Source of the DNA: Candidatus Moranbacteria bacterium GW2011_GWE1_49_15
GTDB taxonomy: Bacteria > Patescibacteriota > Minisyncoccia > Moranbacterales > GWC2-37-73
DNA: 6,362 nucleotides
Assembly (NCBI GenBank): GCA_001003855.1
Contig: LCPX01000047.1
Coordinates: 1-6,362 of the forward strand
Reading direction: 5' to 3'
Under the pieces are notes generated by a model, which was not told the origin of the DNA, did no database searches, and worked only from the letters and a program-made list of their open reading frames with translations. This document shows, one piece after another, positions 1 through 6,217 of the stretch (its first letter is position 1; every line of letters begins with the position of its first letter). The position numbers were made by a program, and so were the translations under genes.

Positions 1-1806
1 CTGGGGGAGTCGCCGCTAAAAATGCTGGTCAATCCCGCCGCCGGAACGCGGATGGTTGTCGCGGAAGCGTTGCTGAATCTTTGCGCCGCTTCAATCAGTG
101 CGATCGAAGATATCGCTTACCGCGCGAACTGGATGGCCGCAGCGAAATTGCCAGGAGAAGGCCCGGTCATGTACGACGCGGCCGTTTCGTTGCGTGACCT
201 GTCGATCCGCCTGAAAATAAAACCTGACGGCGGAAAAGACAGCTTGACGATGGCGGAGCTGATCGAAAAGGTTTTCGTCAAAGCTCCCGTAACCCTTATC
301 CTTTCTGCGTATGTGACAGTTTTTGATGTCAAGAAGGTCGTGACCCCCGACATCAAGCGTCCCGGAGAAAGTGTCTTGATATTGATCGATCCGGCCCGCG
401 GTAAGAACCGGCTGGGCGGAAGCGCGTTCGCGCAATCGCTCGGAGGTCAGATCGGGGACGTATGCCCGGACATAGACGATCCGGAGCTGTTCATCAACAC
501 CGTGGTGGCGATTTTGAAACTGCACCAAAAAGGGCTCATACTCGCCTACCACGATCGCACCGGAGACGGAGGTCTCATCATTACCCTGGCTGAAATGGCG
601 ATGGCCAGAAATTGCGGCCTGGCTGTTTCCTTGGGAGAAGTGGAAGGCTGCGACGCGTACGCCCGCCTTTTCTCGGAGGAGGCCGGCGTCGTCATCGAAG
701 TCGATTCCAGCAAAGAGCAGGAAGTCCTCTCTATTTTGCGTTCGCAAGGAGCGCCGTATGAAATGATCGGCTCGACCAGAACGGAACCGGTCATGTCTAT
801 TTCCTATGGTGAGGATGAGGTTTTCGACATGCGGACCGGCGTCATGCGCAGGATGTGGGAAAGGACATCGTTCGAAATCGAGAAACTCCAAATGCCCGAT
901 CCGCAGTGCGCCCAGGAGGAGTACGCCCTTTATGAAAATATGGAGACTCCGCAGTGCGTGCTCACATTCGAACCCAAACCTACGCTCCCGGAAATCTTGA
1001 TAGCGGGCGCGGCCAAGCCCAAAGTCGCCATCCTCCGCACGCACGGAACCAACAGTGATCGTGAGATGATGGCGGCATTCCACGCAGCAGGCTTTGTGAC
1101 CCAGGACGTGAACATGTACGATCTGAAAACAGGGTCTGTGAGCCTTGATGCTTTCAGTGGGATCGCGCCCTCGGGCGGATTCGCCGATGCCGACATTTTC
1201 GGCAGCGCCAAGGGCTGGGCCGCATCGGTGCTGTTCGACGAAAGACTGAAGGAAATGTTCGAGCAGTTCAGAATTACGCCCAATACTTTTTCTTTCTGGG
1301 AATGCAACGGCTGTCAGTTCGGCATTTTGCTCAACTGGATTCTCGGAGACGTCTTCGAGGAGAACTGTCAGCCGCGCATGGCCCACAACTTATCCGGCAG
1401 ATTCGAACACCGCTGGCCCATGCTTGAAATCAGGAGCAGTCCTTCGATAATGCTCGACGGTATGGAAGGCTCCAGATTGGTCATCCCTTCGGCGCACGGA
1501 GAGGGAAGATTTTATTTCCCGAAACAGGAAGTCCTCAATTATGTTCTCGAGAACGACCTGGCTCCCTTGCGCTATGTCGATCCCGCCGGAAACCCGACGG
1601 AACAGTATCCGTACAATCCGAACGGATCACCCCATGGTATCGCGGCTTTGTGCTCTCCCGACGGAAGGCACCTCGCCATGATGCCCCATCCGACCAGGGC
1701 GTTTCGGATGCACCAATGCCGATCCTGGATGCCGGAAGACTGGAAAGCCGATCTCGAGGCTTCTCCTTGGCTCCAGATGTTCCAAAACGCGCGTAAATTT
1801 GTTTAA
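1..1806 (+). CDS. purL: Phosphoribosylformylglycinamidine (FGAM) synthase, long glutaminase-fused form, C-terminal 601 residues (5' end outside window)
   Basis: Cytosolic enzyme of de novo purine synthesis, converting FGAR, ATP and glutamine to FGAM. The reading frame is open from base 1 and its first residues (GESPLKM) already fit the family, so the gene starts upstream and the ATG at 22 is internal. Family landmarks are ANWMAAA, GGKDSLTM and the HDR..DGGL motif near nt 550-576 (second half of the synthetase), then from about nt 1018 a class I glutaminase domain with CNGCQ (nucleophile Cys at 1303-1305), HNLSGRFEHRW, AHGEGR, NPNGSP and MMPHP (His at 1687-1689). The stop at 1804 gives the normal C-terminus ending in NARKFV. 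As far as I recall, the domain reads closer to animal PFAS than to E. coli PurL. Odd points: the usual triad Glu after His-Pro is Thr (1693-1695), the residues before the Cys are Phe-Trp-Glu instead of Leu-Gly-Val/Ile, and the HDxSDGG motif has one extra Gly. The family call is secure; glutaminase activity is uncertain. Confidence 0.97.
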   Translation: MGESPLKMLVNPAAGTRMVVAEALLNLCAASISAIEDIAYRANWMAAAKLPGEGPVMYDAAVSLRDLSIRLKIKPDGGKDSLTMAELIEKVFVKAPVTLILSAYVTVFDVKKVVTPDIKRPGESVLILIDPARGKNRLGGSAFAQSLGGQIGDVCPDIDDPELFINTVVAILKLHQKGLILAYHDRTGDGGLIITLAEMAMARNCGLAVSLGEVEGCDAYARLFSEEAGVVIEVDSSKEQEVLSILRSQGAPYEMIGSTRTEPVMSISYGEDEVFDMRTGVMRRMWERTSFEIEKLQMPDPQCAQEEYALYENMETPQCVLTFEPKPTLPEILIAGAAKPKVAILRTHGTNSDREMMAAFHAAGFVTQDVNMYDLKTGSVSLDAFSGIAPSGGFADADIFGSAKGWAASVLFDERLKEMFEQFRITPNTFSFWECNGCQFGILLNWILGDVFEENCQPRMAHNLSGRFEHRWPMLEIRSSPSIMLDGMEGSRLVIPSAHGEGRFYFPKQEVLNYVLENDLAPLRYVDPAGNPTEQYPYNPNGSPHGIAALCSPDGRHLAMMPHPTRAFRMHQCRSWMPEDWKADLEASPWLQMFQNARKFV

Positions 1807-1839
1807 TCAGGAAAGGTCAGCGTACCTTCCAATGATTTG

Positions 1840-1874
1840 GCCCCTCCCGGCATCACGGGAGGGGCTGTTTTTTT
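1840..1874 (+). terminator. Intrinsic terminator of purL
   Basis: A perfect 10-bp GC-rich stem (1840-1849 with 1856-1865) closes a 6-nt loop and is followed after two bases by seven T (1868-1874). It lies 33 nt after the purL stop. On the other strand no U-tract follows the stem, so it works in the plus direction only. It separates purL transcription from the DUF2207 gene. Confidence 0.93.
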
Positions 1875-1887
1875 ATTCCGTTTTCCG

Positions 1888-1896
1888 TGCGATAAT
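1888..1896 (+). promoter_or_regulatory. Candidate extended -10 promoter of the DUF2207-rarA unit
   Basis: TGCGATAAT is an extended -10 element (TGn plus a hexamer one base from TATAAT). The expected -35 position falls in the T-run of the preceding terminator and has no good match, which an extended -10 tolerates. Initiation about 7 nt downstream would fall at or next to the ATG at 1903, implying a leaderless mRNA. The match is by eye. Confidence 0.45.
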
Positions 1897-1902
1897 GTCC
1901 AT

Positions 1903-3636
1903 ATGATAAGAAATAACCCTTTCATTATGAAAAAAACTGTCCTGTTTTGTTTGGCTTTGCTTGCTTTCGCTTTCCCGTCGCAGGCCCAGACGATGCTCCA
2001 GGAAAAAATAGAAAGCTATAACGTGCAGATCGCCGTCAACGCCGATTCGAGCATCGACGTGAGCGAGAAGATCGAGTATGATTTCGGGGCAAATCAGAGG
2101 CATGGGATTTTTCGGAACATCCCGGTGGAATACAAGGCGCGCGGAGGTAATTTCAATCTGCGCATCTCCGACATTTCCGTCACCGACGAGAACGGCAGGA
2201 AGTACGATTTTCAAAAATCCAAATCGGAAGGCGACATCATCCTCAAAATTGGCGATCCGGACTCGTTCGTGAGAGGAAAAAAGACCTACGTCATACACTA
2301 TAAGATCGAAAGGGCCGTGAATTATTTCGCCGACCATGACGAGCTGTATTGGAACGGTATCGGCACCGAATGGCCCGTGCCGGTCGCAAACCCTTCGGTG
2401 GAAGTTTTCTTTCCGGACGCTTCGCATTCTCTGGAATCTTTCCAAAGGGAATGTTTCGTGGGAAGGCTCGGCAGCAAGGAGGCGTGCCAAGGCCAAGAAT
2501 ATGTCAGAAGGAACAACTCCATCAGGTTTTCCTCAAGGGATCTGGGGGTCGGGGAAGGACTGACTTTCGTCGTGGGATTTTCGAAAGGTTTAGTGGAAAA
2601 GCCAAGCGGCCTTGAGGTCATTATGGACATGGCCAAGGACAATTGGATCGTCTTTCTTCCCATCTGGGTGTTTTTCGGGATGCTCTTTTTCTGGTACAAG
2701 AAAGGACGCGATCCCGAGGGAAGCGGAACCATAATCGCGCAGTTCGACGCGCCGGACAAGCTGACGCCGACGCAGGTGGGCATAATTTTCGACGACAAGT
2801 TCGACAAAAGGGACGTTTCAGCCGCGCTGATAAACTTGGCGGTCAACGGCTATATGAAAATAAGGAAGCTGGAAAAAAAGACGATCGTTTCGAAAGACGA
2901 CTATGAATTCGAGAAGGTCAAAGACTATGCAGGGGAAAAGAACGCCGAACAGCGGTTGATGGAGCATTTCTTTTTCATGGGCGACGTCGTGAAGCTCTCT
3001 TCTTTGAAGAAAAAGTTCGCGGCTAAAATATTGAACATCCACAAGAAGGAATATGAATGGCTCGTCGAGCGGGGATATTTTTCCTCCAATCCGCAGAAAG
3101 CCAGGGCCAAGTTCGTCACCGCATCGATCACCCTCGTCGTTTTGGCGATATATTTTTTCGACATCTTCGGCTTTATCGGCGCGGCAAGCATAATCCTTTC
3201 CGGGATCGTCATAGGCGCGTTCGGATATTTCATGCCACGAAAAACAGCCAAGGGGGTGGCGGCGGACGAACATATCCGGGGACTAAAGCTTTATTTGGAG
3301 GTGGCCGAAAAGGACAGGATCGATTTCCACAACGCTCCCGAGAAAAATCCCCAAATTTTTGAAAAACTCTTGCCCTACGCGATGGTCTTGGGAGTCGAGC
3401 GGCAGTGGGCGAAGCAATTCGAGGGGATTTACGACCAGCAACCCGACTGGTATTCCGATCCGGCCGGTTCACGCTTGGGAGCTTTTACTACTGGCACCCT
3501 TTTGAATGACCTGGGATCGTTTTCCAAGCAAGCCCATGCCAATTTCGGGGAGACTTCTTCCGGCGGGGGAAGCGGCTTCGGGGGCGGAGGATTTTCCGGC
3601 GGAGGCGGAGGTGGAGGAGGTGGAGGAAGTTGGTAA
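1903..3636 (+). CDS. DUF2207 family membrane protein with Gly-rich C-terminal tail
   Basis: Exported or membrane-anchored protein of unknown function (577 aa from ATG 1903, 569 aa from the in-frame ATG 1927). Numbered from 1927: a signal peptide at 1-20 (MKK, hydrophobic core, SQA cleavage site); an extracytoplasmic beta-rich DUF2207 domain at about 22-225 with the typical HGIFRNIPVEY segment at 59-69; a membrane helix at about 240-257 followed by the basic YKKGRDPEG; a cytoplasmic region with INLAVNGYMKI at 302-312; two close helices at about 396-415 and 417-435; the segment GLKLYLEVAEKDR at 452-464; and a tail from about 546 that is almost all Gly and ends GSW. This order and the Gly-rich end are characteristic of DUF2207. 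Neither ATG has a Shine-Dalgarno sequence. I prefer 1903 because of the extended -10 just upstream, while 1927 gives the more classical signal peptide. The upstream TTG at 1837 is unlikely because it overlaps the terminator. rarA follows after 15 bp, so co-transcription is likely. No enzymatic motif was recognised. Confidence 0.9.
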   Translation: MIRNNPFIMKKTVLFCLALLAFAFPSQAQTMLQEKIESYNVQIAVNADSSIDVSEKIEYDFGANQRHGIFRNIPVEYKARGGNFNLRISDISVTDENGRKYDFQKSKSEGDIILKIGDPDSFVRGKKTYVIHYKIERAVNYFADHDELYWNGIGTEWPVPVANPSVEVFFPDASHSLESFQRECFVGRLGSKEACQGQEYVRRNNSIRFSSRDLGVGEGLTFVVGFSKGLVEKPSGLEVIMDMAKDNWIVFLPIWVFFGMLFFWYKKGRDPEGSGTIIAQFDAPDKLTPTQVGIIFDDKFDKRDVSAALINLAVNGYMKIRKLEKKTIVSKDDYEFEKVKDYAGEKNAEQRLMEHFFFMGDVVKLSSLKKKFAAKILNIHKKEYEWLVERGYFSSNPQKARAKFVTASITLVVLAIYFFDIFGFIGAASIILSGIVIGAFGYFMPRKTAKGVAADEHIRGLKLYLEVAEKDRIDFHNAPEKNPQIFEKLLPYAMVLGVERQWAKQFEGIYDQQPDWYSDPAGSRLGAFTTGTLLNDLGSFSKQAHANFGETSSGGGSGFGGGGFSGGGGGGGGGGSW

Positions 3637-3638
3637 AT

Positions 3639-3644
3639 TGTAAT
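3639..3644 (+). promoter_or_regulatory. Possible -10 element directly upstream of rarA
   Basis: TGTAAT matches TATAAT at five of six positions and ends 7 nt before the rarA ATG at 3652, the same geometry as upstream of the DUF2207 gene. No -35 match is seen, because that position lies in the Gly-codon run of the preceding gene. It could give a leaderless rarA transcript in addition to read-through from DUF2207. This is weak evidence on its own. Confidence 0.25.
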
Positions 3645-3651
3645 ATCTGAC

Positions 3652-4881
<1,230 letters not shown>

Positions 4882-4917
4882 GCTTGTAAGGCTTGTAAAG
4901 TTTATAAAGTTCATAAA
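4882..4917 (+). repeat. Four tandem degenerate 9-bp repeats after the rarA stop
   Basis: Four head-to-tail units, gcttgtaag, gcttgtaaa, gtttataaa and gttcataaa, begin one base after the rarA stop codon. The consensus is roughly G-Y-T-Y-R-T-A-A-R. A fifth imperfect copy (acttataag, 4874-4882) overlaps the stop codon itself, out of phase by one base. The array lies before the rarA terminator, so it would be in the 3' UTR. A similar motif recurs at 5533-5558. Function unknown. Confidence 0.7.
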
Positions 4918-4935
4918 GAAAGAGGAGAAAAAAAG

Positions 4936-4973
4936 AAAACCGCTCCGCCAGAAGTACTGGGGGAGCGGTTTTT
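4936..4973. terminator. Bidirectional intrinsic terminator between rarA and the converging small gene
   Basis: An 11-bp stem (4936-4946 with 4962-4972) is extended inward by one mismatch and three pairs (4948-4950 with 4958-4960) around the loop gaagtac. On the plus strand the arm ends in a T-run (4969-4973), terminating rarA. On the minus strand the complementary arm runs into a T-rich tract (complement of the A-run at 4928-4939), terminating the gene at 4991-5368. Both converging genes can share it. Confidence 0.92.
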
Positions 4974-4990
4974 GAGGGAAAATCCTTTAA

Positions 4991-5368
4991 TTACTGATCG
5001 AGGACGATGATGATGAGCTCGTCGCATACGCTCGAGCTCCCTTCTCCTCGGCCGAAATTGCGGTATTTCACTTGGCAGGCCACGTGCTTGCCGTCGAGCA
5101 GGTCGAGGTTTTCGGCCGTAATCCCTTTTCGGTTGATCACAGTGACTTTCGTTTTCGCTGTGATTTTACCGAGAGGTTTGCCGGCGTTTCCACCTGTACT
5201 GCCGATCGGGGCTACCCAAAGGGTGGCCCCGTCTTCGTGGAAATCCTTTTGGAACCAGCCGGTGATGGCCTTGGTCTCCTTGGTGACCTCGACGGCCGCT
5301 TGAGCGGCGACGAGGGTGGAAGCGGTGAAAATAGCGGCGAGCATGATGATTCCAAAGAACTTCTTCAT
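4991..5368 (-). CDS. Small exported protein of unknown function
   Basis: I do not recognise a named family. The 125-aa product has a clear Sec signal peptide: MKKFF, a hydrophobic core to about residue 22, and cleavage after AQA at about 24. The mature part of about 100 residues is rich in short beta-type segments (AITGWFQKDF, ATLWVAPIG, KTKVTVINR, DGKHVACQVKY, DELIIIVLD) and has just two cysteines, Cys98 and Cys115, which could form a disulfide outside the membrane. The pattern is compatible with a small beta-barrel such as an OB-like fold, but this is a guess from appearance. There is no lipobox or C-terminal anchor, so it is probably periplasmic or released. The ATG at 5368 is supported by a Shine-Dalgarno sequence 5 nt upstream and a near-consensus promoter. 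It is a single-gene unit bounded by the terminator at 4936-4973. The strong signals suggest high expression. Confidence 0.88.
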   Translation of the reverse strand: MKKFFGIIMLAAIFTASTLVAAQAAVEVTKETKAITGWFQKDFHEDGATLWVAPIGSTGGNAGKPLGKITAKTKVTVINRKGITAENLDLLDGKHVACQVKYRNFGRGEGSSSVCDELIIIVLDQ

Positions 5369-5373
5369 TGTAT

Positions 5374-5380
5374 CCCCTTT
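5374..5380 (-). promoter_or_regulatory. Shine-Dalgarno sequence of the small exported protein
   Basis: Read on the minus strand, AAAGGGG stands 5 nt before the ATG at 5368 and fixes this start. It is the only start in the window with a purine-rich ribosome site at normal spacing; the DUF2207, rarA and tsaC starts lack one. Confidence 0.7.
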
Positions 5381-5418
5381 CCGTGTGAGGTTGATGTCAG
5401 CTCCATTGCCAACTATAT

Positions 5419-5447
5419 ATTATACACCCAAATAACCAAAAAGTCAA
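5419..5447 (-). promoter_or_regulatory. Near-consensus promoter of the small exported protein
   Basis: On the minus strand, TTGACT (5447 to 5442) and a perfect TATAAT (5424 to 5419) are separated by 17 bp, the optimum for a housekeeping sigma factor. Transcription would begin near 5412, giving a 5' UTR of about 44 nt that contains the Shine-Dalgarno sequence. It is the best promoter match in the window. Confidence 0.85.
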
Positions 5448-5475
5448 GAGTGATACGGAAAGCTTGATTTTTTGG
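5436..5475. repeat. 13-bp inverted repeat enclosing both -35 elements of a divergent promoter pair
   Basis: The arms ccaaaaagtcaag (5436-5448) and cttgattttttgg (5463-5475) are complementary at 12 of 13 positions, with the remaining pair G-T, around a 14-bp spacer. The left arm contains the -35 box of the minus-strand promoter and the right arm that of the plus-strand candidate. It may be an operator for a shared regulator or simply the symmetry of two similar promoters. Confidence 0.6.
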
Positions 5476-5492
5476 CTGAATAAAGGTATAAA
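5464..5492 (+). promoter_or_regulatory. tsaC: Candidate promoter of tsaC
   Basis: TTGATT (5464-5469) and TATAAA (5487-5492) are separated by exactly 17 bp, with 4/6 and 5/6 consensus matches. A start near 5499 would give a leader of about 74 nt before the TTG codon. A perfect TATAAT also occurs at 5521-5526 but lacks a recognisable -35, so it is a second, weaker candidate with a leader of about 40 nt. Confidence 0.55.
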
Positions 5493-5532
5493 GTGGGTGT
5501 ATTAAGACAAGAGATATTTTTATAATTTTCAG

Positions 5533-5558
5533 GTTCGTATATTCGTAAATTTGTAATA
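5533..5558 (+). repeat. Short degenerate repeat related to the nonamer array after rarA
   Basis: The consecutive units gttcgtat, attcgtaaa and tttgtaata share the core T-T-Y-G-T-A with the units at 4882-4917. They lie 15 bp before the tsaC start, so they would be in its 5' leader if either upstream promoter is used. The match is short and A/T-rich, so chance similarity is possible. Confidence 0.45.
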
Positions 5559-5572
5559 AATTACTCCGACAA

Positions 5573-6136
5573 TTGAAAAAAGAAATCGCGCCGGTTCTCC
5601 GCGAGGGAGGGATCGGTATTTTGCCGACGGACACTTTGTATGGAGTCGTGGGCTCGGCTCTCAAGAAAGAGACGGTGGAGAAGATATACCGCCTCAGAAG
5701 AAGGAATATGAAAAAACCGATGATAATCCTGATAAATTCGCTGAGCGATTTGGATATTTTCGATATCGAGACGAGCCGTTCTCAGAAAAGGGTTTTGAAA
5801 AAAATCTGGCCCGGAAAGGTGAGCGTGGTTTTGAAGTGCGAAAAGCCGGAATTTGAATATCTGCACCGGGGAGAAAATTCCTTGGCCTTCAGGGTTCCGG
5901 CCGAGGAGTGGCTTCAAAAATTTTTGCAAAAAACCGGACCGTTGGTCGCGCCGAGCGCCAACTTCGAGGGCGAAAAGCCGGCCAAGACCAAAGAGGAGGC
6001 GAAAAGATACTTCGGCGCAAGTGTGGATTTTTATGTCGATTTAGGAGAGCTTTCCTCCGAACCTTCAACTATCATAGGTCTCGATGAGGACGGGGGAATT
6101 TCCATTTTACGGGGAAGGTTGGACAACGTGTTCTGA
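5573..6136 (+). CDS. tsaC: L-threonylcarbamoyladenylate synthase (YrdC/TsaC family, single-domain form)
   Basis: Cytosolic enzyme that makes threonylcarbamoyl-AMP from threonine, bicarbonate and ATP, the first step of t6A37 modification of ANN-decoding tRNAs; TsaBDE proteins finish the reaction (family knowledge). The 187-aa length fits the short form without the extra Sua5 domain. Visible motifs are PTDTLYG (18-24), RLRRRNMKKPM (40-50; the usual K-x-R here reads R-R-R), WPGKVSVVL (79-87; usually PGP), LAFRVP (104-109), APSANFEGEKPAKT (126-139) and STII (165-168). The start is TTG at 5573: a stop codon at 5546-5548 blocks extension, no ATG lies between, and the next in-frame ATG would remove the PTDTLYG motif. 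There is no Shine-Dalgarno sequence before it. The gene is transcribed alone and ends at the terminator at 6164-6199. No t6A partner gene is in view. Confidence 0.94.
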   Translation: MKKEIAPVLREGGIGILPTDTLYGVVGSALKKETVEKIYRLRRRNMKKPMIILINSLSDLDIFDIETSRSQKRVLKKIWPGKVSVVLKCEKPEFEYLHRGENSLAFRVPAEEWLQKFLQKTGPLVAPSANFEGEKPAKTKEEAKRYFGASVDFYVDLGELSSEPSTIIGLDEDGGISILRGRLDNVF

Positions 6137-6163
6137 GAAAACTTTTGATTGGAAAAAAGAAAA

Positions 6164-6199
6164 ACCCCGGAGCGAGCGCGTCGCTGCCGGGGTCTTTTT
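6164..6199. terminator. Bidirectional intrinsic terminator between tsaC and the converging minus-strand gene
   Basis: The arms accccgg (6164-6170) and ccggggt (6187-6193) are extended inward by agcga/tcgct (6171-6175 with 6181-6185), leaving one bulged G at 6186 and the loop gcgcg. TTTTT (6195-6199) follows on the plus strand. On the minus strand the stem runs into a T-rich tract, the complement of the A-rich 6152-6164, so it serves both converging genes. Confidence 0.92.
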
Positions 6200-6203
6200 C
6201 CGT

Positions 6204-6217
6204 CCTGAAATTTCAGG
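6204..6217. repeat. Perfect 14-bp palindrome over the stop codon of the minus-strand gene
   Basis: CCTGAAATTTCAGG is its own reverse complement and includes the TGA stop (6213-6215) of the minus-strand gene. With no loop it is a poor RNA hairpin, so a DNA-binding site or chance is more likely than a terminator. Confidence 0.5.

Noticed and set aside
91..1386. 431-codon open frame on the minus strand opposite purL
   Set aside because: It lies wholly antisense to a well-matched purL frame. Its translation is rich in His, Arg and Phe without family motifs, as expected for a shadow of GC-biased codons.
1837..1902. Extension of DUF2207 to the TTG at 1837
   Set aside because: It would translate through the purL terminator hairpin and upstream of the promoter, and would put about 30 non-signal residues before the signal peptide.
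5015..5039. Inverted repeat gagctcg/cgagctc within the exported-protein gene
   Set aside because: It is a 7-bp stem inside coding sequence near the gene end, explained by Glu/Leu/Ser codons, with no U-tract or other context.
5072..5467. 131-codon plus-strand open frame opposite the exported protein
   Set aside because: The minus-strand gene has a signal peptide, promoter, SD and terminator. The plus frame has no such support and runs through the promoter region.
5436..5475. Inverted repeat followed by T-run read as a terminator
   Set aside because: The stem is A/T-rich with a 14-nt loop, the T-run is part of the stem, and no gene ends just upstream in either direction. The -35 placement gives a better explanation.
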